A stretch of DNA of 6,792 nucleotides from Clostridia bacterium (GTDB lineage: Bacteria > Bacillota > Clostridia > Oscillospirales > QAMX01): assembly GCA_024404415.1 (NCBI GenBank), contig JAKSPX010000084.1, positions 1 to 6,792 of the forward strand, read 5' to 3'. The translations under genes and the position numbers were made by a program. Every line of letters begins with the position of its first letter. Position 1 is the stretch's first letter. Shown one piece after another: positions 1 to 5,601 of the stretch. The notes under the pieces are model-generated. The model was not told the origin of the DNA. It worked only from the letters and a program-made list of their open reading frames with translations, and searched no databases.

Positions 1-541
1 GGAGCATATAGTTTTTCTCGTTCACCCAGTCGTAGGCCGGGAAGATGTAGCGGCCTTCTTTGGTGATGATAGGCTTGCATCTTAAGAAACCGAAGCAGAT
101 GACGCGCGGTTCCTCCCATTCAAGCTCGTCGGCGTCCGGGTCGCGGCAGATCATGGCTTCCACACCGGTGAATTCCTGATGATAGTTGCAGTTGAAGGGG
201 GTGCGGATGGTGGCTCTCGGCGCGTCCTCCGGGTACGGAGAGCGGGTCCACATGACCCAGAGCTGCCCCTTTTCGTCCAGCCAGAGCTGGATGTCGATGT
301 TGCGGTTGCGGGCTTCGCGGTCGGTCTCGATGGCGACGATGGGCTTGGACCAGGTCTCACCGTTGTCGTCGCTCTTCACGAGGATGTTGACGTTGTCGAT
401 GCAGGGTTCCAAGGCTCCGCCGGTATACCACCCGGCAAAGAGTCTTCCGCCTCTGGTGCGGACGATGGTCGGGCAGCCCTGGAAGGCGCGCAATTCCTCG
501 CGGAGCTCGTCGCCGGGATGGAGGTTGACGTAGTTTTTCAT
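1..541 (-). CDS. BNR/sialidase-like protein, N-terminal part (cut by window edge)
   Basis: This reading frame starts at the ATG at 541 and stays open for 180 codons to the left edge, so the C-terminal part is missing. AAGGAG lies 9 nt upstream of the ATG (551-556). Near the start is P24-T25-I26-V27-R28 followed by GGRLFAGW (31-38), the kind of strand that opens a sialidase-type beta-propeller and carries an arginine. A clear Asp-box follows: S57-x-D59-x-G61-x-x-W64. The next repeat unit reads QLWLDEKGQLWVMW (85-98). No signal peptide or membrane segment is present, so the protein is probably cytoplasmic, unlike secreted sialidases. It is the third gene after the AEC transporter and birA, 20 bp behind the birA stop. 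Family knowledge: BNR propellers include exo-sialidases (GH33) and many uncharacterised glycosidase-like proteins. The fold is well supported; activity on sialic acid is not, because the catalytic Tyr/Glu pair would lie outside the window. Confidence 0.8.
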   Translation of the reverse strand, partial: MKNYVNLHPGDELREELRAFQGCPTIVRTRGGRLFAGWYTGGALEPCIDNVNILVKSDDNGETWSKPIVAIETDREARNRNIDIQLWLDEKGQLWVMWTRSPYPEDAPRATIRTPFNCNYHQEFTGVEAMICRDPDADELEWEEPRVICFGFLRCKPIITKEGRYIFPAYDWVNEKNYML

Positions 542-550
542 GGGGGTAAT

Positions 551-556
551 CTCCTT
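551..556 (-). promoter_or_regulatory. Ribosome binding site of the BNR/sialidase-like gene
   Basis: The minus strand reads AAGGAG here, ending 9 nt before the ATG at 541. It lies inside the 20-bp gap after the birA stop codon. It fixes the start of an otherwise open-ended frame and indicates independent initiation on the shared mRNA. Confidence 0.75.
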
Positions 557-561
557 CATTT

Positions 562-1323
562 TTATTGTAATCGGATGCTGACTTCTCCCGTTGCGAGCGC
601 TTCCTCGCGCCCGTCGGGATAGCGCACCAGAAGGTGGTTTTCTTCATCAATATCGAGTGCTCTTGCCGGAAATCTTTCGCCGTTTCTCAGGACGAAAATG
701 TCCTTTCCCGGGACAAAGCATCTTTTTTTGTATTTTTCGTGGATGCTTTTGAAATCCAGTGAGCGGTAGTATGAAAGAAATCTGCGGATGACCTCTTCGG
801 TCAGCTCATTTTTTCTTCCGTTGTCCTCCGGCCACACGGCGGCCGCAATGTCCGCTAATTCCTCCGGGAAGCCGCCTTTGGGTGCGTAGGCGTTGATGCC
901 GATGCCCGTGACGACCCATGAAACACCGCCGTCCGGAGAAAAGCCCGCTTCATTGAGGATGCCCACCGCCTTTTTCCCGGCGATATAGACGTCGTTGACC
1001 CATTTGATGCCGGGAGCGCACCCGGCAACTTCTTCGATGGCCTCGGAGACTGCGACGGCCGCGAGGGTCGTGAGGCGCGGGATCTCCTCCGCCTTCATTT
1101 CGGGGCGCAGAAGGAAGCTCAGATAAATGCCGCCGCCCGGCGAAAAGAAGCTTCGGCCAAGCCTGCCCCTCCCGGCGGTCTGTTCTTCTGCGAGGAAGAT
1201 GGCCTCCCCTTCCCCGGAGCCCGCCGCGATCTTCGCGTCAAAGTTGGTGGACGCGGTCAAAGGAGCAGAATAGACCGGCACGTCATATATACGAGTCAAA
1301 GTATGGTAGTTTTCAGGGATCAT
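562..1323 (-). CDS. birA: Biotin--[acetyl-CoA-carboxylase] ligase, short form without DNA-binding domain
   Basis: A 253-residue cytoplasmic enzyme that activates biotin with ATP to biotinyl-5'-AMP and transfers it to the lysine of biotin carboxyl carrier domains. Visible motifs in order are S25-T26-N27, the biotinyl-AMP loop GRGRLGR (51-57), GGGIYLSF (63-70), KWVND (107-111; the family usually has KWPND) with GKKAVGIL (116-123), and TGIGIN (139-144). A small C-terminal SH3-like domain (about 205-253) ends the protein. The frame begins directly with the catalytic domain, so it is a group I ligase. It lacks the N-terminal winged helix of E. coli BirA and should not repress biotin genes. The ATG lies one base after the TGA of the upstream transporter gene, and its ribosome binding site (GGTGAG) lies inside that gene's last codons, so translation is probably coupled. 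A link to the transporter's substrate is possible but not shown. Confidence 0.93.
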   Translation of the reverse strand: MIPENYHTLTRIYDVPVYSAPLTASTNFDAKIAAGSGEGEAIFLAEEQTAGRGRLGRSFFSPGGGIYLSFLLRPEMKAEEIPRLTTLAAVAVSEAIEEVAGCAPGIKWVNDVYIAGKKAVGILNEAGFSPDGGVSWVVTGIGINAYAPKGGFPEELADIAAAVWPEDNGRKNELTEEVIRRFLSYYRSLDFKSIHEKYKKRCFVPGKDIFVLRNGERFPARALDIDEENHLLVRYPDGREEALATGEVSIRLQ

Positions 1324-1324
1324 A

Positions 1325-2251
1325 TCATCTCACCAGAAGCGTCAGAAGCGGGATGGTAAGGAAGCACAATAGCGTGCTCACCAGAATGCAGTCGGCGGGC
1401 ATTTCGGTCTTGCCCTTGTGCATCTCCGCAAGATTCAGAATGACCGAAGCGCAGGGCGTGGCCGAAAGAATGAGCACCGACGCGCGGAAGGACAGAGGAA
1501 GCGGCAGGAGCAAGACGAGGAAATAGGAAAAGACCGGGAAGACGAGAAGCTTCAGCCCGATGGCAAGATACACCATCGGCTCGGCGAATATTTTCCTGAA
1601 GGACATGGAGGCAAGGCGGATGCCGAGGATGAACATACATAAGGGCGTGGTCATGCTCCCGATGAGCGAGATGGCGCTCGTGAGCGGCGTTGGCAGATAG
1701 TCACCGACGCCCCAGATGAAAAACGGAAGGCCTGCAAGGAAACCAAAGACAGTAGGGTTGAGAAGCGCCGCTTTGAGGGACATATATTTCGTGTCGCCGG
1801 TCAGGGCGAAAACGCCGATGGTGAAGACCAGAATATTCATGGACACCATGAAGCAGGAGGAATAGCAGGCGACCTCGGGGTTATTCGGGAGCAGGGCTCT
1901 GACGATGGGAAGACCGAAGAAGCCGACGTTGCCTAAAACCGACGCGATGGTCAGAATGCGGAATTTGCTCTCATGGTAGCGCTTCCGGCAGAAGAAATAG
2001 ATCAGCGCCATGAAAGCACCCTGCAAAAAGAGCGTTGCAAAAAAGAAATACACCATGTTCTGCGCGACCTCGGGCGTGTAGTCCATGGACATGAAGGCCG
2101 AGATCTCCAGGCAGGGCGTGCCGACGTAGACCAGAATGGCCGAAAGCGTGGAAAGGTGTTCTTCCTTGGCGCGGTTTCCTTTTTTCAGAAGATAACCGGG
2201 CAGGATATAGAATAATGTGATGAGTACGTTGGTCAGTGCGATCGAGAACAT
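1325..2251 (-). CDS. AEC (auxin efflux carrier) family transporter
   Basis: A 308-residue integral membrane protein made of about ten hydrophobic segments, the usual length and layout of the AEC/Mem_trans family. Family-like motifs are LPGYLLKK (17-24), GNVGFFGLPIV (107-117, including N-x-G-x-x-G-x-P), NPTVFGFLAGL (165-175), and ATPCASV (264-270) in the C-terminal half. Bacterial members move organic anions such as malate or malonate, or have no known substrate; the substrate cannot be read here. I start at the ATG at 2251 because GGAAGAAGG stands just upstream and the next residues are the first membrane segment. A TTG at 2320 would add 23 polar residues and has no good ribosome binding site. 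It is the first gene of a leftward operon, one base ahead of birA. I see no convincing promoter for it in the 89-bp divergent gap. Confidence 0.9.
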   Translation of the reverse strand: MFSIALTNVLITLFYILPGYLLKKGNRAKEEHLSTLSAILVYVGTPCLEISAFMSMDYTPEVAQNMVYFFFATLFLQGAFMALIYFFCRKRYHESKFRILTIASVLGNVGFFGLPIVRALLPNNPEVACYSSCFMVSMNILVFTIGVFALTGDTKYMSLKAALLNPTVFGFLAGLPFFIWGVGDYLPTPLTSAISLIGSMTTPLCMFILGIRLASMSFRKIFAEPMVYLAIGLKLLVFPVFSYFLVLLLPLPLSFRASVLILSATPCASVILNLAEMHKGKTEMPADCILVSTLLCFLTIPLLTLLVR

Positions 2252-2279
2252 GGAAAACCTTCTTCCTAAATCATTCAGC

Positions 2280-2308
2280 TTGACAAATTCTGCCCCGTGG
2301 CATATACT
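2280..2308 (+). promoter_or_regulatory. Near-consensus housekeeping promoter for the YgjV-family gene
   Basis: TTGACA (2280-2285) and TATACT (2303-2308) are separated by exactly 17 bases, matching the sigma-70/sigma-A consensus at 11 of 12 positions. Transcription should begin near 2315, giving a leader of about 26 nt. AGAAGG (2325-2330) then stands 10 nt before the ATG at 2341. This implies strong, largely constitutive expression unless the dyad at the start point is a repressor site. Confidence 0.82.
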
Positions 2309-2312
2309 TTTG

Positions 2313-2326
2313 CTATCCAAAGATAG
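2313..2326. other. Small inverted repeat at the expected transcription start
   Basis: CTATC (2313-2317) and GATAG (2322-2326) form a perfect 5-bp inverted repeat around CAAA. It sits at the predicted +1 of the promoter at 2280-2308 and just ahead of the ribosome binding site. It could be an operator or a weak 5' hairpin. Five-base arms are short enough to occur by chance. Confidence 0.25.
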
Positions 2327-2340
2327 AAGGGAACGTATTT

Positions 2341-2889
2341 ATGGATTATTTCGTTCAGGGCATCGGCATCGTAGCCATGGCGCTATTGATTTTTTCATTC
2401 CAACTCAAGACCAAGAAGAGAATCCTGACGGTCCAGTTCTTCTCCTCTATCCTTTTCATGATTCATTTCGGGCTGATCGGCGCCATCACCGGAAGCATCT
2501 TGAACGGCATCGGCGCCTTGCGCGCACTGGTCATCACCAGCCGCCCGAAAAAGTGGGCCATGTGCAAAGCGTGGGTCCCCTTCTTCTTTGTCTGCTACGT
2601 GGCGGCCTACGCCATGACCTTCCTCGTTTTCGACAAAGAGCCGACCGTCGGCAACCTGCTTCTTGAGCTTCTGCCGGTCGCCGGTATGATCATAACCACC
2701 TTCGCCTTCCTCTCGGAAACGGAGAAGCGTGTGCGCCGGCTCAGCCTTATCAACTCGCCCTTATGGCTCGCCTACAACGGCATCAACGGATCCATCGGCG
2801 GCACGCTGGTCGAAGCCTTTTCGCTGGTTTCGATCCTCATCGCCATTTACCGTTACGATATCCGGGGCGAGAAGAAAAAAGCAGAATAA
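2341..2889 (+). CDS. YgjV-family inner membrane protein
   Basis: A 182-residue hydrophobic protein, close to the 183 residues of E. coli YgjV (Imp-YgjV family), whose function is unknown. It starts with a membrane segment (about 4-20) ending in SFQLKTKKR, followed by SSILFMIHFGLIGAITGS (35-52) and NGIGALRALV (55-64), the most family-like stretch. Further segments lie at about 79-97, 104-124 and 153-170. Near the end is LWLAYNGINGSIGGTLVEA (141-159), also typical of the family. The tail RGEKKKAE is basic and probably cytoplasmic. The gene has its own very strong promoter and a good ribosome binding site. It is the only plus-strand gene in this part of the window and ends 6 bp from the convergent dehydroquinase-like gene, with no obvious terminator hairpin between them. 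It appears to be a stand-alone transcription unit. Confidence 0.87.
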   Translation: MDYFVQGIGIVAMALLIFSFQLKTKKRILTVQFFSSILFMIHFGLIGAITGSILNGIGALRALVITSRPKKWAMCKAWVPFFFVCYVAAYAMTFLVFDKEPTVGNLLLELLPVAGMIITTFAFLSETEKRVRRLSLINSPLWLAYNGINGSIGGTLVEAFSLVSILIAIYRYDIRGEKKKAE

Positions 2890-2895
2890 TCAACT

Positions 2896-3726
2896 TTACA
2901 TCAGCTTTTTGAGCGCGTCGACCGCGGTCTTCGCGGTTTCCAGATCGAGCTGTTCAAAGTTCGCGCCCGCGTGGTAGCCGTCGTGGCAGAAGATCAGGTA
3001 ACCGTTCAGAAGCGGATTCAGAATTCTGGACAAGCGCGCCGGAGCACCCGCGGCATGGTAATGTACGACGGTCCTGACCTCTTTTTTGAGTAAAAGCGCC
3101 GCGCGTATAGCCTCGGCGAGGTCTTCCTCATCTTTTGAGACCGAGACGATCTTGATGACGTCGGGATTGCGTTTTTCAAGGAACTGCGCAAGTTCCACGA
3201 CCTCCTCGGCTTTCATCTGAATGCCCGTGTGGGTGGAGATCAGGACTTCGGAACCGAGGGAATGCACCTCTTCGATGAGGGCGCACTGCTTTTCGATGAT
3301 CTTGGGATCCAGCACCACCTCGTGCGGGTTGTTTTTCAGGAACGACAGCGGCGCATCCTTAAATTCCTCCCGGACGCCCGCCTTGCTCGCCTGATCGAAG
3401 GTATAGCCCTGCATATCAATAGCCGAGGTGCCCGCTCTCACGGCGGTCATGAGGAGCGCAACACGTTCCTCCTCGGTCGATTCGAAAAGCGAATAATCGT
3501 AATTATGGCTGTAATGAAGCGAGAGGATGGGGAGCCTGGTCGAGGAAATGATGGTTCTCAGGCTTTCCTCGTTCCATAACTCACGCTTCAGGCAGGAAAG
3601 GTGCAGGTCGATGCCGGTCGCGCCGTGCACCTCGCAGTTTTTGATGTCGGCAATGGCATCTCTGACCGTTTCGCGGCGGACGACCCCGATGAGCATGGGC
3701 GACTCCTTGTGGGCAAAGCTTGTCAT
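2896..3726 (-). CDS. Type I 3-dehydroquinate dehydratase-like (AroD-fold) protein
   Basis: A 276-residue soluble (beta/alpha)8-barrel protein related to type I dehydroquinases (class I aldolase-like). It keeps the family's catalytic pair: the histidine in VLISTHT (H166) and the Schiff-base lysine in DVIKIVSV (K192). It also has an SR after GAPARL (R234), as in the GxxSR motif. Other usual substrate contacts differ by my by-eye alignment. The E-x-R of strand 1 is IDLHL (39-43), the arginine after the 'PILFTxR' strand is replaced by PILSLHYS (66-73), and the SAPGQ segment is replaced by HAGANFEQ (252-259). This argues against a plain shikimate-pathway role. I start at the ATG at 3726, preceded by AGAGG 8 nt away and by a promoter at 3755-3783. 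A TTG at 3798 would put the start upstream of that promoter. It is transcribed alone, divergent from the oxidoreductase gene. Related aldolase or dehydratase chemistry is likely; the substrate is unknown. Confidence 0.72.
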   Translation of the reverse strand: MTSFAHKESPMLIGVVRRETVRDAIADIKNCEVHGATGIDLHLSCLKRELWNEESLRTIISSTRLPILSLHYSHNYDYSLFESTEEERVALLMTAVRAGTSAIDMQGYTFDQASKAGVREEFKDAPLSFLKNNPHEVVLDPKIIEKQCALIEEVHSLGSEVLISTHTGIQMKAEEVVELAQFLEKRNPDVIKIVSVSKDEEDLAEAIRAALLLKKEVRTVVHYHAAGAPARLSRILNPLLNGYLIFCHDGYHAGANFEQLDLETAKTAVDALKKLM

Positions 3727-3754
3727 ATTATAAACCTCTTTTGGTTTTTTCTTT

Positions 3755-3783
3755 ATTTTATCATGCTTCGGCGCGAATTGCAA
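3755..3783 (-). promoter_or_regulatory. Promoter of the dehydroquinase-like gene
   Basis: On the minus strand TTGCAA (3778-3783) and TAAAAT (3755-3760) are separated by exactly 17 bases, a good sigma-A-type match. Transcription would start near 3748, about 22 nt before the ATG at 3726, leaving room for the AGAGG site. The -35 box lies between the arms of the inverted repeat at 3771-3796. Confidence 0.7.
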
Positions 3784-3796
3784 TTTCTTTTCGCGC
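3771..3796. promoter_or_regulatory. Candidate operator: inverted repeat in the divergent intergenic region
   Basis: GCGCGAA (3771-3777) and TTCGCGC (3790-3796) form a perfect 7-bp inverted repeat with a 12-nt spacer, half-site centres 19 bp apart. Inside it, AATTGCAATT (3776-3785) is a second perfect 10-bp palindrome covering the -35 box of the minus-strand promoter. A dimeric repressor bound here would block that promoter and could also affect the gene starting at 3821. A regulatory role is inferred from symmetry and position only; no regulator gene lies in the window. Confidence 0.45.
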
Positions 3797-3820
3797 AAGC
3801 CAGGAAAGGCAGGTCAATCA

Positions 3821-4843
3821 ATGATCCGTTACGGCATTTTCGGCGCGGGCTGGCGCGCGGAATTCCACCTCCGCCTCGCCTCCCTCTGCCCCGAGCAATT
3901 TGAGGTCGCGGGCATCTATATCCGTAATCCCGAGACCCGGAAAAAATATGTAAATTCTCCCTTCCCGGTTTTTGACACCGCCGAAGGGCTTCTCGCCGTG
4001 CTCGATAAGGAGCACGATTTCATCGTCTCCTGCGTGAAAAAGACCGCTATGGCCTCGGTCGTCACCGACCTTGCAAAAAATGGCTGGGCGGTATTAAGCG
4101 AGACCCCCGCCGGGGTGACCCACGAAGAAGCTGCCGCCCTCGCCGCACTTGGCGAGACCGGCGTGAGAGTGCAGGTGGCAGAGCAGTTCCACTTCCAGCC
4201 GCTTTTGGCCGCCGTGAAAAATGTCCTCGACCGGGGTTACATCGGGAACGTCCATCAGCTCCAGCTTTCCCTCTGCCACGATTACCACGCGGTGAGCCTC
4301 ATGCGCTTCTTCCTCGGAACGGGCTTGGAAAAGCCGGAGATCAGGACCTACCTCCTCCCCGACCCCGTCACCGAATACGACGGCCGTCCGGGGCGCAGGG
4401 AGCCGACCCTCAACGACGGCAAGAGCAAGCTCTCGCTTCTCCGCTTCGGGGACAAGACGGCCTTATATGATTTCTGCCAGACACAGTATTTTTCCGATAT
4501 CCGCTCCTCTTCCTTCCTTCTCAGAGGGGAAAAAGGCGAGATCCGCTTCGAGGACTGCCGCTACCTCAAAGGAAACGTGCCGCACCACTTCCGCCTTGAA
4601 CGCAAGGCCTACGGCGCAAACGGTGACCTCGACGGGTATTATCTCTCCGAGATCACGGGGAACGGCGAGGTCTTTTACGAAAATCCCTTCCCCGGCGCAC
4701 GCCTGTCCGACGAGGAGATCGCCATCGGCACCTGCTTGCTCAGAATGAAAGACTATATCGAGACCGGGAAAGAATTCTATTCGCTCCGCGACGCGGCCTT
4801 CGACGCCGAGGTCGCCATGGAAATGGGGGAAAACATCCAATGA
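3821..4843 (+). CDS. Gfo/Idh/MocA-family NAD(P)-dependent oxidoreductase
   Basis: A 340-residue cytoplasmic enzyme of the size usual for this family, which oxidises or reduces hydroxyls of sugars, inositols and similar polyols using NAD(P). The N-terminal Rossmann fold opens with YGIFGAGWRAEF (4-15), containing the nucleotide-binding G8-x-G10. The C-terminal catalytic domain begins about residue 120 (VAEQFHFQP, 119-127). The family's usual E-K-P motif is S93-E94-T95-P96 here, so the lysine that normally contacts cofactor and substrate is threonine. Candidate catalytic residues lie in HDYHAVSLMRFFLG (153-166), with H156 the best match to the conserved histidine. The GWRAEF start together with ETP suggests a recognisable subgroup of unknown substrate. 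The ATG at 3821 is preceded by AGGAAAGG-type purines (3802-3809). It overlaps the next gene by ATGA, so the two are translationally coupled. I see no clear promoter of its own in the gap. Confidence 0.9.
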   Translation: MIRYGIFGAGWRAEFHLRLASLCPEQFEVAGIYIRNPETRKKYVNSPFPVFDTAEGLLAVLDKEHDFIVSCVKKTAMASVVTDLAKNGWAVLSETPAGVTHEEAAALAALGETGVRVQVAEQFHFQPLLAAVKNVLDRGYIGNVHQLQLSLCHDYHAVSLMRFFLGTGLEKPEIRTYLLPDPVTEYDGRPGRREPTLNDGKSKLSLLRFGDKTALYDFCQTQYFSDIRSSSFLLRGEKGEIRFEDCRYLKGNVPHHFRLERKAYGANGDLDGYYLSEITGNGEVFYENPFPGARLSDEEIAIGTCLLRMKDYIETGKEFYSLRDAAFDAEVAMEMGENIQ

Positions 4844-5550
4844 AGATCACCGTCATGAGCTACAACACCCAGCACTGCTCCAACTTCCACACAGGAAAGC
4901 TCGATTATGAGGCCTTCGCCTCGGTCATCCGCGAAAGCGGGGCCGACATCGTGGGCTTACAGGAAATGCGCGACGAGGGTACCTCGGCGGACTACCAGCC
5001 GCAGGCGAAGATCCTCGCTGAAAAGCTCGGCTTCTATTATTACTTCGCCCAGGCCATGGACATGGGCGGCAAGGGTGACCCCTACGGCAACGCCGTCCTC
5101 TCCCGTTTCCCCATTCTGAAGGCGGAGACCGTATTGCTCCCCTACGTGAAGGAATCCGGCTCTCCCTATCCCGAGGATCGTGCTCTGCTCACCGCGGAGG
5201 TCGAGATCGAAGGGAAGCCCTTCTTCGTCAACGTCACCCACCTTGGCGTGATGCCGCTCGAGTGGGCCGGGGCTTTGGATATCATCCGCCCGCGCATGAA
5301 AGCAGAACGCTGTGTCCTTATGGGCGACTTCAACTTCACCCCCGAAAACGAGCTTCTCGCGCCCTTCAACCGCGATATGCAGAATACGGCGGACTTCTTC
5401 CCCTTCGAGCGCCTGAGCTTCTCCTCCGAAAAGCCCTTTGAGCGCATCGACTATATGTACGCCTCCAAGGACCTCAAGATCCTCTCTGCGGACATCCCCG
5501 CCATCGTCCTTTCCGACCATCGGCCCTACGTGGTGACCATGGAGGTCTGA
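4840..5550 (+). CDS. Endonuclease/exonuclease/phosphatase (EEP) family hydrolase
   Basis: A 236-residue metal-dependent phosphoesterase with the complete EEP (DNase I-like) motif set: SYNTQH (N9), GLQEM (E42, Mg2+ ligand), YGNAVLSRFP (82-91), VTHLG (H134), LMGDFN (D163 and N165), RIDYM (D204) and LSDHRP (D226, H227). All expected catalytic residues are present, so the protein should be active. It has no signal peptide, so it should act in the cytoplasm. Family members cleave DNA ends, inositol phosphates, sphingomyelin or other phosphodiesters; the compact size and absence of extra domains do not choose between them. Its ATG overlaps the TGA of the oxidoreductase by ATGA, which implies coupled translation and a shared pathway. 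In that setting a sugar phosphate or phosphodiester substrate is more likely than DNA repair, but this is inference. Confidence 0.9.
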   Translation: MKITVMSYNTQHCSNFHTGKLDYEAFASVIRESGADIVGLQEMRDEGTSADYQPQAKILAEKLGFYYYFAQAMDMGGKGDPYGNAVLSRFPILKAETVLLPYVKESGSPYPEDRALLTAEVEIEGKPFFVNVTHLGVMPLEWAGALDIIRPRMKAERCVLMGDFNFTPENELLAPFNRDMQNTADFFPFERLSFSSEKPFERIDYMYASKDLKILSADIPAIVLSDHRPYVVTMEV

Positions 5551-5578
5551 CCGAAGGGTATTTCAAGAGTCAATACGG

Positions 5579-5584
5579 TATAAT
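5579..5584 (+). promoter_or_regulatory. Isolated TATAAT, doubtful -10 element
   Basis: A perfect -10 hexamer lies in the 51-bp gap before the glycoside hydrolase gene. No -35 match stands 16-18 bases upstream, and there is no TGn extension. Transcription from it would start near 5591, within the AAGGAG ribosome binding site, leaving an mRNA of about 11 leader bases. I list it as weak evidence only. Confidence 0.2.
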
Positions 5585-5588
5585 CAAA

Positions 5589-5594
5589 AAGGAG
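5589..5594 (+). promoter_or_regulatory. Ribosome binding site of the glycoside hydrolase gene
   Basis: AAGGAG ends 7 nt before the ATG at 5602, an ideal distance, and fixes that start. The spacing supports initiation from a longer transcript running through from the oxidoreductase/EEP pair. Confidence 0.7.
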
Positions 5595-5601
5595 CAGGAA
5601 T

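Noticed and set aside
179..622. Plus-strand open frame overlapping the BNR gene and the birA 3' end
   Set aside because: It crosses two well-supported minus-strand genes and their ribosome binding site, and its protein resembles nothing.
562..1323. BirA as a biotin-responsive repressor of nearby genes
   Set aside because: The protein starts at the catalytic domain and has no N-terminal winged-helix segment.
2252..2320. N-terminal extension of the AEC transporter from a TTG at 2320
   Set aside because: It adds 23 polar residues before the first membrane segment and lacks a ribosome binding site, while the ATG at 2251 has GGAAGAAGG at good spacing.
2252..2340. Promoter for the leftward AEC-birA-BNR operon in the divergent gap
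   Set aside because: Hexamer-like pieces such as TTGTCA and TATATG occur on the minus strand, but no pair has 16-18 base spacing.
2887..2900. Bidirectional terminator between the convergent YgjV-family and dehydroquinase-like genes
   Set aside because: The gap is 6 bp and I found no stem-loop with T-tracts on either side.
2896..3726. Naming the dehydroquinase-like gene aroD
   Set aside because: Several substrate-binding positions differ from true AroD, so the symbol would overstate the function.
3727..3798. N-terminal extension of the dehydroquinase-like protein from a TTG at 3798
   Set aside because: It lies upstream of the predicted transcription start near 3748 and encodes a lysine-rich tail unlike the family. 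The ATG at 3726 has AGAGG upstream.
4957..5520. Minus-strand open frame (187 codons) opposite the EEP gene
   Set aside because: The opposite strand encodes the full EEP motif set; this is a shadow with no family resemblance.
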